NCBI GenBank assembly: GCA_039881145.1
Contig: JAYKKI010000016.1
Location: 10,282,501 to 10,346,500, forward strand
Length of the DNA: 64,000 nt
Direction: 5' to 3'
Origin: Druceiella hillmani
Lineage: Eukaryota; Arthropoda; Insecta; Lepidoptera; Hepialidae
Position 1 is the stretch's first letter. Each line of letters opens with the position of its first letter. The notes under the pieces were generated by a model. It was given only the letters and a program-made list of their open reading frames with translations. It was not told the DNA's origin and ran no database searches. Positions 12,341 through 25,231 of this stretch are shown here, piece by piece. Both the position numbers and the translations under genes were made by a program.

Positions 12341-13363
12341 TATAATTCGTTTAATTTAGAGAAGACAATTTCCAAGAATGGAGCATACCAATTCCTTCAT
12401 ATAATTTAATATATGATTTGATATTATATATTTTGCTTCCTACGTATTATATTAAATGTATTGAACTTTCCATTTAAGAAAATATCATGAACTATTATTC
12501 GTCCTTTTGTTATTTCATCTAGGTATGAAAATATAAGGCTATAGATTAATTAAAAAAGAATATTTAATTATCTCTAAAATAGATGCAAATAAAAATGTAT
12601 CAGCAAAACGTAAATAACCTTTAAACGTAATAAGACAATGTTTAGTTTATTAATAAACATACTTCACAATAAATATGAAAAACACGTTTAAAAATATTGT
12701 ACTATATATTTTAATATTTTTCTACAGGAACGTTCCAACATGTTTTATTGTGTAGTATTTAGAGAAATTGAAAAGAAAATTCCATATGCACTGTACGGTA
12801 AAGTACAACGTTTGAAGAAATGTAAATGCTTTAAATATGTATGTTTTTCCACAATTAATAAGCAAAGTTATGGAATATATTTGCAAATGTTTGAGAGTAG
12901 GTTACCCAACAGATTCAAGATTGAGGCGTGTTATTATATTCAATTAGTATTACTACGAAGATAGCGTTTGCTGTAAATAGAATCCATGTGTCTTAATCCC
13001 AACGAAACATGAAAATGTTTAGACGTGAGTATCGGTAATAAATATAAATTTGTGGCTGGAAAAATAACAAGATTTGCAAACGAATAAACAGTAGGGAGTT
13101 AAAAATGCGGGAATATATTAATGTCATAATAGTATAAATTCAAAAAGTCCTATCAAGCTTCCACAAATAAATAAGTGACAGTTTTATTTGTCTATTAGTA
13201 CGATACTATGAATAAGAAGATTCTAAATACAGGCAAAAATCCAAGTGCAATATTTATAAGCTTCTGAGATCTATGGGTAACAACTAAAAACTCTTTAATT
13301 AAAATTACTTTTAGTTTTTAATATGAGTATATATCGAAATGTTATTTTCAACTAAAAACTGAT

Positions 13364-13437
13364 TTTCATAGTGTCTTCATTAATTGAATTTGATTCAATT
13401 AATGAAGACATTTTCAGAGTGTCTTCATTAATTGAAT
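13364..13437. repeat. Hairpin with flanking direct repeat
   Basis: Perfect 18-bp arms beginning TGTCTTCATTAATTGAAT (13372-13389) pair with 13393-13410 across a 3-base loop. The left arm and its upstream TTTCAKAG recur directly 48 bases on (13412-13437). The order forward, reverse, forward is the same architecture as the cassette at 12277-12340, although the sequence differs. Confidence 0.85.
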
Positions 13438-14208
13438 CAAATGTGTGAATAATAATTAACCTATCTAGTCATAAAATTTAATTCATAGTTATTGTGGAAA
13501 CATTTTGTAAATTTCAAATGCGTGATCTACCAATATTCGCAACCTTAGTGACGCTTTGAAATAAATTTACCGTCTAATGTTTCACTTGATTTTATGCATA
13601 CTTTCTTTCTCTTTTACGTCCAAAATAACTCAAACTTGTTTTCGTTACATTAAATTTTTACAAAAAGATAACGATATATTAATAAATTATTTTCTTAAAC
13701 TGAATATTCTTTGTTGGATTATCCTCAACTAATTTTTTTTTCAAGTCCTAAAAAGTAACATAGCTTCATTAGATGGACTATAAACATTATTTAAATATAT
13801 AATGAAGTGCGAGGCTATAGTGTTATTTAGTAGAAGCAAACAGAATAACTACAAGAATAAACCTATCTTACTTGGGATTTAATGTTTATAACATGCCTTA
13901 TGCCTCACTATCTAGTTGAACAAAGTAGTGACAACCAAGTGAAAATTTGACATGTTTTTTCTTCTACTTAATGAAAAGTCTGTGGAGATTAATGCGGTAA
14001 ATTTAGTTTTTTAAAGTTGCCCTAATTTTTGGAAACTACATTAACGATTTACCATTTTTGTAAGGAATTTTAAATAATTTTTCAATATAGGCCAAAATAT
14101 GCTAATATTTTTTTTTTATATTTCAATTTATTTAATTTTTGACATTGGTCGATAGCTATATTTATTTTACTTCTCAATTCTTAGTTAATTTTGTAGAAAT
14201 TCATTATT

Positions 14209-14460
14209 CACAATTAAATGAAACTATGTGGTGTAGTATTATTTCAACTTTCTTTAAGTTCTTTACCACAACCTAGGTTTCGTTGTATTACATCTTCAAG
14301 TGAAAAATAAACCTTTTATTAAAGACATTTTTTTTTAAAGATAACCTTTCTTTGCTAATAGCTCACTTCAAGATATTGTAATACAACGAAACCTAGGTCT
14401 TGGTAAAGAAATTAAAGAAAGTAGAAATAATACTACATCACTTATTTTCATTTAATTGTG
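14209..14460. mobile_element. Fold-back (inverted-repeat) element
   Basis: Arms of about 95-98 bases, 14209-14303 and 14363-14460, are imperfect reverse complements around a 59-base centre. The outer ends are CACAATTAAATG and CATTTAATTGTG. A well conserved inner core is CCTAGGTTTCGTTGTATTAC against GTAATACAACGAAACCTAGG. No ORF is present. A degenerate relative lies at 18559-18737, and it shares GTTAATTTTGTAGAAATTC, found just upstream here at 14184, so the element may begin about 25 bases earlier. This is consistent with a MITE or fold-back element, superfamily unknown. Confidence 0.8.
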
Positions 14461-16594
14461 ACTAAGAACTTATTTAACGGACTATCGTAATAATATAATT
14501 CCATAAATACACACTTACGTCTGTAAGCGTTTATAATTAACTATGGTTTACATAAATCTAAAGAAATCTTTTAAATATTTATTTCTTGTTTCGGTTGAAA
14601 AAATGGGTTTAATTTAATATACGTTCGTTTATAATAGAAAAAAAATAAAAATATACTTTAAATGTGAAGTTTTATAAAACTTATGTTGACACGTACATTA
14701 CTTATATTTATTGTTTTATTAATATTTTTTCTACACATGTTTCAAATAGTAATGAAATATTGTAAACATTTTGTTGAGGATCGGCTACATTAGTTGGAGA
14801 TTGATCTTCTTATTTAACAGCGATAACCTTTACTTATTTAACAGGAATTAGATGTAGTAATAGATGATTGTGAAATTGTATTAAATTGACGAATGTCTGT
14901 ATACTTTTTGTAACAATTTTTAATTAGTAATGAAATATCATAATTATACGCCTACATAATAATATCTACTTTAGAAACGTCAGTATAAATAAGGTGTGCC
15001 TGTAACGGCCATCGAAAACGCTCTTTTGTAAGTTATTTCAAACAGATAAGCGGAAAATATCGTTCGATAAAAATACTTACTTTAACTGTAGCAAGTTAAG
15101 TGCCATACTTTCTAGCTGCTCTTTAGATTTTAAATAGACGTGACTTGCATATTATCTTTATGCACTTATACATATAGCTGATTACCGTGTACAATATAAG
15201 AGTGAAGAGAAGAACAAAAGTGAAGAGAAACGAAATTTTACTTAACTTTTCTTTAAATTTATTAACTGGAAAAAGATAATTTGGTATTTATGTTTCATAT
15301 GAACTCACACTAACATTACAGCGAACAATTTTGATTTTGATTTGGTACGATAATTTTACCAGTTACATATGACCCTAGCTACTAATGTTGCAAATATAAA
15401 GCATGAAAGTTTAAGGTAACAATATTTTATGGATTAGTTTCAATCTGAATATTAAATCAAGAACTTTCAGAGTTAAACTACATATATAAGTAATATGAAG
15501 GAAAGCGGTAAATAGTGCATTTACACAAATTCGATGTATTATTTTTGTTCAATTGCAAGAACATACGTTTAAATAATGATAATACCGATTAAAATGAATT
15601 AATAGGTGAAAAATACCTAGTTCAATAAACATGAATGGTAACTCAATCAAATTAGCAAACTATTGGTATCATTAATTCAAACTTTCTTAAAATCAAGAAT
15701 ACTATCGCAAATTAATAAAATCAAGCCTAATCAAAACTCGTAAAAATAAATCTTGAAAATGGATTGGAAAAATAAAATTTTTCAAAATTTTTGGATCAGA
15801 AAAGTACCTAAAATATTTGAATTATTTTTATTTATATTACTATAGTAATTAATTTATGGTAGTTATTATTTTAAGTTTAAAAACAATCCCGATACACTTA
15901 AAGTCCAAGATAGATTATGAGAAACAATTTCTTTAAATCTAGTTTTATCGATAGCAAAAAAGTTATTTATAATATAACTTACTGAACATTGCTAATCCTT
16001 TTAATTAAAAAAAATTATGCCACTATATTGAATGATGGTCAGAGGAAATTTCTCTATCGATCACACATCATCTTTCTACCATTATTATTTTATCAAATAT
16101 TTTCCATGTGAATATTTCTTTTTAACTATGTCTGTTAACATTTTTTTCTTCAATTTTTTCCTCAATAGATGTATTTACAAAATAATATTTGTGATTATTT
16201 TTTAGTGGGGAGATAATATAAACTAATTGAAGAGATAAAAAAAACACACGTTTTCCAAAAAGAAGTTTCAGTTGATTGATTATATATTAAATGTAATACT
16301 TTTTACACATAGTTACAACTTTTTGGAGATACCGCAATTGATACACATATATTTGTATTGAACGCCGTAGATAAAATTAAAATTACATATAACCTTACAC
16401 GCTTTAGCTGCAAAGGAAGCACAATTTAATATGTTCATAGCCCAAGGCTTAAAGTAAACAAACGTAGGCCGGAAACAAAACGGTATTGTTCCTTTGAAGC
16501 ATTTAAAAGGAAACCTTTCGTGAAATATGTATATAACATGTAAAAGTAAATAATGCCCGAATAAAAAATAAAGGAAAAAATTGAACAATGTAAC
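14461..16594. other. AT-rich non-coding stretch
   Basis: No gene is visible. The 91-codon minus-strand frame at 16313-16588 is rich in Phe, Tyr and Cys and runs into the tandem duplication that follows. I cannot assign a family and regard it as chance. No strong repeats were noticed. Confidence 0.6.
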
Positions 16595-17180
16595 AAAATT
16601 TGTTTCACGTTCATACTTTTCTTTTCGTTTAGGCAGAAATTGTACGCGAAAGAAAAACTTAAATTATAAAGTTTATGCTATTGGGATCTAATTCACATAT
16701 AATTAATGGATTTTTTAATTAATTTGTCAATAATGTACACAAAATTAGCGCACTCGTATTGTATCTGTATGTAGAAAATATTGAAACAAAATAAAAATAT
16801 AATTGTAATAACAAAAATTAAAATTAATAAAAATGGCATTAAATATTATTGTGTGTTGTTGCCTAAGGGTTTCCAAATTTACTAAAATAAAATTTGTTTC
16901 ACGTTCATACTTTTCTTTTCTTTTGAGCAGAAATGATATGGAAACAAATATTTAAATTATAGTTTATGCCATTGGGATTTAATTCACATATAATTAATAG
17001 ATTGTTTTAATTAACTTGTCAATAATGTACACAAAACTAGCCCAATCGTATTGTCCCTGTATGTAGAAAATATTGAAACAAAATGAAAAGTATAATTATA
17101 ATAACAAAAATTAAAATTAATAAAAATGGAATTATGTATTATTGTGTGTCGTCGCCTAAGAGTTACCAAATTTACTAAAA
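16595..17180. repeat. Tandem duplication, 2 copies of about 293 bp
   Basis: The segment 16595-16888 is repeated head to tail at 16889-17180, both starting AAAATTTGTTTCACGTTCAT and ending CCAAATTTACTAAAA. The copies differ by scattered substitutions and small indels (about 85-90% identical by eye), for example TTTTCGTTTAGGCAG versus TTTTCTTTTGAGCAG. A 64-codon minus-strand frame at 17011-17205 lies in copy 2 only and is interrupted in copy 1, which argues against coding. Confidence 0.9.
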
Positions 17181-17214
17181 CGCGTTTCAAAATATTTGAT
17201 TTCACTACTTCTCA

Positions 17215-17500
17215 CCTTTAAACCTGCACTACACTACTCGTGAAGTTGATGGAAGTTAGGTGAAGAGAATAGTGTAGAGAGGAACTTCAGTTCGCTTTGT
17301 GCAACCTCACCTCGCCTCGGGCGACTTCCGATTACTGTTGGTTTTTTACGCCCGAGTCAAAGGACTTCGCAAGGTTAGCGTACGGGAGACTCACGGCGAC
17401 TGAGATTCTCTCTAGATTGCACGAACGTGTCACGTACTTCAGACGGCGATCAACTTCGATGAACACTACGTCAAGGTAATTTTGCAAGAAATATAGAAGG
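17215..17500. other. GC-richer patch, possible LTR or exon fragment
   Basis: This patch has clearly more G+C and CpG than its surroundings (17290-17470). A 60-codon plus frame (17297-17479) matches no family that I know. It ends at CAAGGTAATTTTG, which would serve as a splice donor. Downstream are three AATAAATACTT-bearing repeats (17571-17664). A GC-rich leader followed by AATAAA and GT-rich sequence resembles a retroviral-type LTR. However, I found no TG..CA ends, no primer-binding site and no partner LTR. First exon, solo LTR and unknown repeat remain open. Confidence 0.3.
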
Positions 17501-17570
17501 CGTTTTAGACTTTGAAGCTAGTCTTGAGTGTATTCAAAACCAACGTGATTTATTTTTCGATACTTTATCT

Positions 17571-17664
17571 AGTTAATAAGTAGTTGTGTGATGTTGAGTT
17601 AATAAATACTTGTTTGATGTTGAGTTAATAAATACTTCTGTGATGTTGAGTTAATAAATACTTT
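17571..17664. repeat. 26-bp tandem repeat, 3.6 copies
   Basis: The unit AGTTAATAAATACTT followed by about 11 bases ending GATGTTG starts at 17571, 17597, 17623 and 17649, an exact 26-base period. Copies 2 to 4 contain AATAAA followed closely by TGTTTGATGTTG or CTGTGATGTTG. This resembles a poly(A) signal plus GT-rich downstream element repeated three times. Confidence 0.9.
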
Positions 17665-18558
17665 GCATTGGAGTCTTATGCATGTAGTTATTAGGGGCAG
17701 TTTGTAAAAAGAAAGAATTCATTAAACTTGTTTCGATTGCTTCCTAGTTTTTCCATTTTTTGTACTGCAACTGAGTTGTTCATGGTCAATTATTGTTCCG
17801 TGACTATTAAAGTAACCATCAATATAATATAGATTAATGATTATGATAAAGGATATATTGCAGTTCAAATAACACACAATTTACACAATTTTCACTTTAG
17901 CACTTTCAAAGCTAGGGAGGGAACTAACCTGTTGTGAAAATTTTCGAGAATAATACTATTTTTATCTTAGAAATAATGCAGAAAGTAATTTTTCAATATT
18001 TACCACTTATTCTTTTAATTGATATCTCCATACGCTGCATAAAATTGAAAAACAAATTTTACTACCTCATTTGCCCCTTCAAAATTGTCACATAACTGTT
18101 TTTGAATACTTACTATTAAAATATACATATAGTAACAGGTTTAATTATTATTTCAAATGTCAAGTTTCTATATTAAATAGTTTCTGCGAAAACGCAGTGA
18201 ATATTGACAAAAAACAATTCTATAACTAGCTTACAAAATTTGGTTTGGAATATTTGTTTGGATTCCACTGCTGTCAATGTCTTAGAAAAACGACTGTGAT
18301 AGATTTGTTAACTGATGGGCACGTGACGGATTTTAAGAGATCTCTCTTCTTTAGAAGTAAAGAAAGACATATAACTATATTGAAAGTATCTTGAGCAAAA
18401 AAGTGATATTCGAAAATATTCACAAGAGTGTAAAAAAATCTACGAAATAATTTTAAAAAGATATTGTAAATCTGGGCGCGGTCTAGAGCATCACCAAAAT
18501 CAATATATCGTGTAACCAAATGATATTAAAATAATTATACAATATTGAATACATTTGC
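17665..18558. other. AT-rich non-coding stretch
   Basis: No gene is visible. An 81-codon minus-strand frame at 18274-18519 has no recognisable motif. Confidence 0.6.
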
Positions 18559-18737
18559 GTTAATTTTGTAGAAATTCATTATCACTTAATTTTTATTTAG
18601 ACTAAATGGAGATTAAATCTTTACAAATAGCCCACCTGAAGATGTCATACAACGAAAGTAAAGTAGTAGTAGAAGTCGTGGTTAAGAAAAAAAAATAAAA
18701 TAGAAATAATACATCACGTTGTTTCGTTTAATTATAA
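18559..18737. mobile_element. Degenerate copy of the fold-back element
   Basis: Starts GTTAATTTTGTAGAAATTC (18559), identical to the sequence at 14184. It continues through AATAGCCCACCTGAAGATG and CATACAACGAAA to GAAATAATACATCAC...TTTAATTATAA. These correspond to AATAGCTCACTTCAAGAT, TACAACGAAA and GAAATAATACTACATCAC in the right arm of the 14.2 kb element. The left arm is mostly lost, so the hairpin can no longer form. It is an older, deleted relative. Confidence 0.65.
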
Positions 18738-21700
18738 ATAAAAATTAAGTAATAACTATACAATATTTATTATTAATACTTTTGAAAAAAAGTTCTGATT
18801 TTATGGCTCATTAGCGGTTATTGGTTTTTAAAAAAATAATTTTGTGATATACTTTTAAATATTTTTAATCTGTCCCAAAAATATTTCATGCAACCTTTTT
18901 TACTTTTTTTAACTGCCAAAATTTACACCTCTTTCTATATTTTTTTTTAATATTTATTGATAACTTTTCTCTTTTAAACATTCAGACCGGAATAATATTT
19001 CTCAAACCATGATTATACGGCAGAGGCATAATTACATACGTTTCTCAATGAAGTTGTTTATACACCTTTTCGTTTCATTTAATTCGATTCTCAAAAAGAA
19101 AAATTTATAATAAAATTTTAAACATAATTTTCACCACTATATTTCCTTAAAGTTTTTTGATCAAGATAGTCCTAATGTCTTTTATTGCAAATAGATATTA
19201 TACTAGAAAAATAGTTACGTAGACCTTCCAACAAAGGCAACCAGGATAGACATAAATAGTGTATAAGATATATACTAATTAATGTGGATACCATAGTGAC
19301 ATGAATATTTTAAGTGGATATATGCCCATACTTCGTATTTGTCAACTTTTGACATAAGTTTCGTAAGCGAAACCACGTTACATCCAATGGTATTTTAATT
19401 GCTGTATAACTGAGAAAGAACTTTATGAATTGGATATATTGTTATAAAAAATGGTTGTGGTGTCTACTATTATTTCATTTTTGAAAGATATTATTTATAA
19501 ACGTACCCTACAATGGAACTCTAAAATATAAATAAATGATAGAGTTTCAACATCTGTATTGAATTTTTCGGTGATAAAATTTTTTATTTATTTTAATTTT
19601 CAAATAATAATTATACGATATGTACAATCACATTGCGGTTGCAAGCTTTGATGTTGTATTTTATTCAACGTACTGAATATTTTTTTATTAATGGTAATAA
19701 TTGATTTGCTGAAAATTGATACTCTGTTAAATACTTCAGTTAATAATGCAAATATATCTCGAGAACAATACATTTTGGCATTTGATGGCGTAATTTATTA
19801 TAAGAAAAATATTAACTTAGATATTAAAATATTAATTATATTATTTTTATTTGTATTATTACTATTTAATATCTTTGGTATGATTTAATAAAATTTCCCA
19901 AAATACGAAGAAACGTATATACTTATTTCGAAACGTAAAGCCAATAACTGATTACCAACCAGAACCAGACCAGGTTCTTTCATTAAATTTATGATGCTAT
20001 GGTGTGTACTTGGCATCTTCTATTTATATACCATAAAACACGTTATGTATAATAAGCATTCAACATTTTCATCTTCGTTTTATAAATTTAAATCGTTTCA
20101 TTTTGTAGAAATAAATATTTGTATATATTAAATAATTTCTTTTATTTTGTAAAAATATCTTTTAATATATTTTATTTTGCAAATTAATTAGATATTTATT
20201 TACGCTACATAATACGAAAGAGCTTTGTACCTAACAAACTCTACGAAAAAATACCATCCAAAATATACGTGGTTTATTTTAAAGCATTAAAAATTATATT
20301 TCTTTTAGAAAACCTGTAGATTGAAGAGAGTTTGAATAAAAATATTAGCAAGGTCCTATTTTCAGATATGGGACAATTACATATATTTAAACCTCTGAAT
20401 GTTATAATAAAATCTCTTCACGTACGTATTTTCATATTGGGTTAATAAATGACGATGGTTATCAGATGAATTAGTGGATAAGAGAAATCTATTATTTCTA
20501 CCAATGACAATAAATAAATTGAATACCTATTCTCACATAATATTTTAAAGCGCATACAATGTTCGTAATTAACGCACGTACATACATACGCACACAGAAA
20601 AGATTCGGATTCGAATTTTTTGTTATTGGTAATAATCTAACTATATTTATTTCTAAAAACCCTTTTTTGCTTTCAGTGACTGCCCTGGATGCTTGTGCAA
20701 TTCTTTCCTCATTTTGATGAAAGTAAAATTAAGCTTACTTTTGCATTTTTAATATTAGTTTCCAAGATTAAAAATATTTTGTATTGCAAAAAATGTCTAA
20801 TACAATTTTCGAGATATCAAAAGGACAAACGAGCAAAAAGACAAACAAAAAACTTTCGCTTGTATTACCATCAAAAAGACGGTTAGGAATATATTGACAT
20901 AGAAATAAATATGTAATTAAAATACGCTACTCAACATATTCAGAGATTTTAGTAAAATTTACTTCCAGTAAGTCTTAGCAAATAATGATATATCATTTTG
21001 AATATAACATGATAAAGAAAAGAAACTTTCTATATTATTTGAGCTTCAGGTAAATGTTTTATGTAGCTACGTATCATTTGCATGATAAAAAATGTAATTA
21101 TTATGACTAAATATATATGAAATAAAATAAAATAACATTTTCTTTCCCATTTTCCCTTCCATTTCATTAGAAAAACCATATTTGAAAAGATTTTAAAAAG
21201 ATTTTAAAGAACTATATTTTTTTGGTAGTATTAGATATGATGTGGACTGGTTCACTGTTTGCAGGGAGATAGTTTAAACAATGGTCAATGAACTTTATGA
21301 AGACATATAATCACCAAATTAAATTTCTTTTATTTACAATAGGAAAATAATTTCACAAAACATTAAAATGACTTTCAAATGTCGTTAGCTCTTAATCTCA
21401 ATAAAAAAAACTCCGAGAAAAATCAATTTTACAATGAAGGTAACTTATATAGCGAAAGAACTCATATTTTTTTCTTAGGATGTAACATTTTCGAAGGAAA
21501 CTATGAAAATATGTTAACAAACACGAGTTCACACAGAATGATGAAAGTAATATAGAAATTGTGGAAAAGGAAAAATTTAAACTGCGTGGTGTAATATTTC
21601 CATTCTGTTCAAATGTTCTCATCTTCCGGTTTTTGTTCTTGAGTAAAAAGGTTATTAGTTAATTAGAAATAAAATTTTAAAAATCTGCAAGTAAATATTT

Positions 21701-24700
21701 TAAAATTAGAAATATTTCATAGACTGGAGTTTATCACATGGTATAATTTTGACAATACGCGCATTTTTCTTTAACTCAATAATTCGTGGTACTCTTGGCT
21801 AATACAGCCGTCGTGTGTCTTTATGAAGTAATAAATAATGAATTGTTACTTCAGTGTCAATTATTTACATTAATGAAATATTATTATTTAAAAAACGTAC
21901 ACTATGGTTTCTCGAAGATCAATTGCTCAAGACCAGTCCACTGTAATTGTTTTCCACCTTGGCGGGTTCATACTGTTATTAAAATTAATGGAATTAACAT
22001 TGCTTTAACACGTGATGGTATTTTACAAAATTAACAAAATAAATTATCTAGCCTGTCTTCATTATCTAGTCTAAATTGTACACATGATAAAATCAATAAT
22101 AGGCATATTTTTTAAAGCAAACTTTCAAAGAGATATAATTAAACCCTTCTTTCATTTTTCTGTGTTTAAATTTGATTCAATAACAATGCTTTTTATAACG
22201 AATTAATTATCGTTCTGTATTGAAACGTTTTCACTTATTATTAGAGCACTCTATTATTGACTTTCATGTTGAGTTATAGCTCTGTAATGGGATTAGAATG
22301 GATTAAATTTCCTTCAATACAAAATTAACTATGACTATTATCAAAACAACAAAGATTTTAAAGGAATGTTCCTACGAAAGCACAGTCATCAATTTAATCG
22401 TGTTAAATAATAAAAACTAAATATTACTACACCCTGCTTGACTTTTTGAATCCTCTGTCATCTCATCTTATGAACACGCAGTCATATATGTTAAGAATAA
22501 AACATGTTAATTACGAGTAGAACTCGCTTAGGTTTCGTAAATAGTAGATATTTGCAAATGTATAAGAAGGTACAATATTTCTATTAAGTGGTTCACATAT
22601 AACAACATTAGTTTTAATCTCCTGAATATATCTTCTAGGACATCCTTCAGCGACGTCAAAATATTGTGATCTCAAAAGCCATAAAAATGGAAATCATCGC
22701 AATTCTTTTCCGGTAAAATTTAGGTAAATTTCATATAAGTTGCTCATTTAATTATAGTTCTAGAAATAGTTCGGAGTAGTCTATTGAGTTGCATGTGGGT
22801 TAATTTTCTTTATTACCATGCTTAATTTTTACGTTAAACGGTTTGTGAAAAAAAGGCTGTGACCTATAAACTAATAGACGGATACGTGAGTGATCTCACA
22901 ATGATTCCGTCTATGCTTTTCAGGTACAGAATCTTAGAGCTACTTGAAAAATTGCTTTCGAGTAAATGGATTTAACTGTAAATAAAATAAATATTTGACA
23001 CGACCCTAACAATTGCTCAATATAAACTTCTCTTTCAATAAATTCTCACACAATTTTGTCTCTAACCTTAATTTCTGAATTGAAAAATATTTTTTGTGGA
23101 AAAAAACTTTGACTTGGTGTCGGGAAAAAAAAGAACTAGGATTTAAGCTTATTCATAGAATTTCTGTACCCTTTCAAGAGGATTCTCAACAGTAGGTTAC
23201 TGTGACTTTCTGCAAAGTTTTTATGACTTTAATTAATTTCATTCATATTGAAATAAATGAGAAGTAATATAGAAAGGAACTTCATATTGAATGAAAAGTA
23301 ATATAGAAACGAATATCTAGTGAATAATTTTTTAATAAAATAGGTTGTCTGGAAAATTCTAAATTTCATAAATAATTTTCCTCTTGGTTTATTAAATCTA
23401 CCATGCTAAGTAGTAAATAAACGGCCTATTTTATATGTCAATATTTATAATCAATCTTTGTTCTTTAATTGAAGTACTCTTACACCTTTTAAACTACAAG
23501 AATATGTGGAGAATTTTCCAGAAATCTTTCTGATATTAAAATACTCAAAAAAGGAAAGGGAAATCATGACAGTGTAACATTCCTTACTCATCATTTTCAC
23601 TTAACGAGTTAGTGTCCATATAAATTATTTTATATTTAAAGCTAAAACAAAACGTCATTTCATATATAGAGAATAGGGAAAAAGTAACGTAACCCGACAC
23701 TTTTCCTAGGTCTTTTCAATATTGATGAATGCAAATTTCCTTACTGTGGAATCACTTAATCTTAATATTCACTGATTCAATTGGTATTCGTATAATGTAC
23801 TTTCCCGTAGTTTTACAACTTTTAAAAATTAATAAATGTAGGCTAGTGACCTAAGCGAAATAAAATTTTACTGAAAAGAACATAATTTATAGAAAAAATC
23901 ATTTTTAATTTTAAACAAAATCCAACTAAAAAAATTCACGTCGGCTAGACCAAAATTTCAGGCAAACGTATAATTTTAAACCATTTAAATCTCTTCACCG
24001 CATGATAAGCTTGTAAAAAGTTCCTTGAAGAAGATACTCTTTAAGTTTATATTACTTTTCGGGTCTCAAAAATATTATAAAGAGTTATGTGTGAAATATT
24101 ATCTTCGGTAATTATTATTTCTCGGTATATCTACGTATTCCTTATTTGAATCAGATTACGCATAACGACTGTAAACTGCATAGAAACTTTCCGTTCCATT
24201 TTTTTTAATTGATTTATGAATTTACATGATAAACACTAACTGTAAGTCAAATCAAAATTAATTAAACTGCGGAAAGCACCTCCTTTTATTAATTATCGGT
24301 CAGATAGTATCACAACATTTAGATTGTTTACTTAAGTAACTTTGCTTAAGTCATTTAAGTGCAAAATTTTACTGGAAAGATGAGAATTGGGAAGTTTAAT
24401 TTAGTTTGCAAAGATATGAAGTTTGAAGCTGGTGCTCAACTCATGTGCAAATATACCGAGCCTATAAAACTATTACGAGATGCTTTAAATAAAGGAAGTT
24501 ACGGAAGAATTTTCTTGACTTTGTGAGAGTATTATCTAGAAAATAGTAATGATAGAATGATTAAAAAAATATTGATATTAAATAAGAACTTCTGAGCGTG
24601 AACAAAGTTTGAAACTACACAATCATGGCTATTGTTTCAACGCTTTTTTATTATTAGATTATATAAAAAGGATTTTCTTCCAGAAATAAAATATTTACAT

Positions 24701-25231
24701 TACGTTCTTTTAATCTGAGTGGTTGCTTATAAAACCACTACTACTTTTCCCTTTGAATAACTGATTTTCAAGACGACAAAATATGAAAAATATTACTGCA
24801 ATAAATTGATTTATTGTTTTTAAAGTAGTTTGCGTGGCACGCTGTGTATTGTTACATTCCACAGAACAACAGAGAAAAGTATTTTATCTACTCTTTCTTT
24901 AAAGTCTCATGTTCTTTCTTTCCAAAGGGAGTCCAGGCATCGTATTCAGTTTAACTTTTAGTGGCAGTTTAACTTTTATCCCTAAATATAAACAAAAATC
25001 ACATATTACGGGATGGGAGCTTTATGGAATTTTTCCAAAATTTCTACACCCAGCGTAATGGAATTTTGAGTCGTTTTACTGGTTAAATATGATGGGGGAT
25101 TCTACTGATATTTGCTCCCAAAGTTTTTCCAAGAATAAAAAATCAATCCGAAATAAATGTACTTTTACTTTTCAGAACAAATATCATATTAAAACTCGTC
25201 CATCCGAAGAACTAAGTGACTACTTTTTTTC
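18738..25231. other. Long AT-rich non-coding stretch
   Basis: No supported gene in about 6.5 kb. Short frames (65-82 codons at 19691, 20689, 21398 and 21786) lack any motif that I recognise. A small tandem duplication sits at 23242-23314. Around 24700-25230 the base composition is slightly more balanced and may be flank or 3' remnant of the minus-strand relic that follows. Nothing else was seen. Confidence 0.55.
23242..23314. repeat. Imperfect tandem duplication (about 39 + 34 bp)
   Basis: TTCATATTGAAATAAATGAGAAG with AATATAGAAA following (23242-23280) is repeated as TTCATATTGAATGAAAAGTA with ATATAGAAA (23281-23314), with a 5-base deletion in the second copy. Confidence 0.8.

Larger units (their letters stand above)
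12110..14195. repeat. Paralogous block, copy 1 (matches 49160-52905)
   Basis: At least eight blocks line up in the same order and orientation with 49.2-52.9 kb. Anchors: 12157-12214 with 49207-49265; 12461-12534 with 49438-49511; 12708-12780 with 49717-49790; 12914-12960 with 50008-50052; 13150-13240 with 51411-51505; 13744-13795 with 52274-52320; 13978-13993 with 52530-52545; 14055-14095 with 52652-52698. Similarity is about 70-80% inside anchors, by eye. A 74-codon frame at 12740-12964 is not kept open in the other copy, so it is not a gene. This is either an old segmental duplication or two copies of a large unidentified repeat. Confidence 0.75.

Noticed and set aside
12740..12964. 74-codon frame in paralogous copy 1
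   Set aside because: The aligned sequence in copy 2 is full of stops and shows no codon-like conservation.
17011..17205. 64-codon minus-strand frame
   Set aside because: Lies in copy 2 of a tandem duplication and is broken in copy 1.
17215..17700. Definite LTR retrotransposon call
   Set aside because: No TG..CA termini, primer-binding site, polypurine tract or second LTR was found, so only a possibility is reported.
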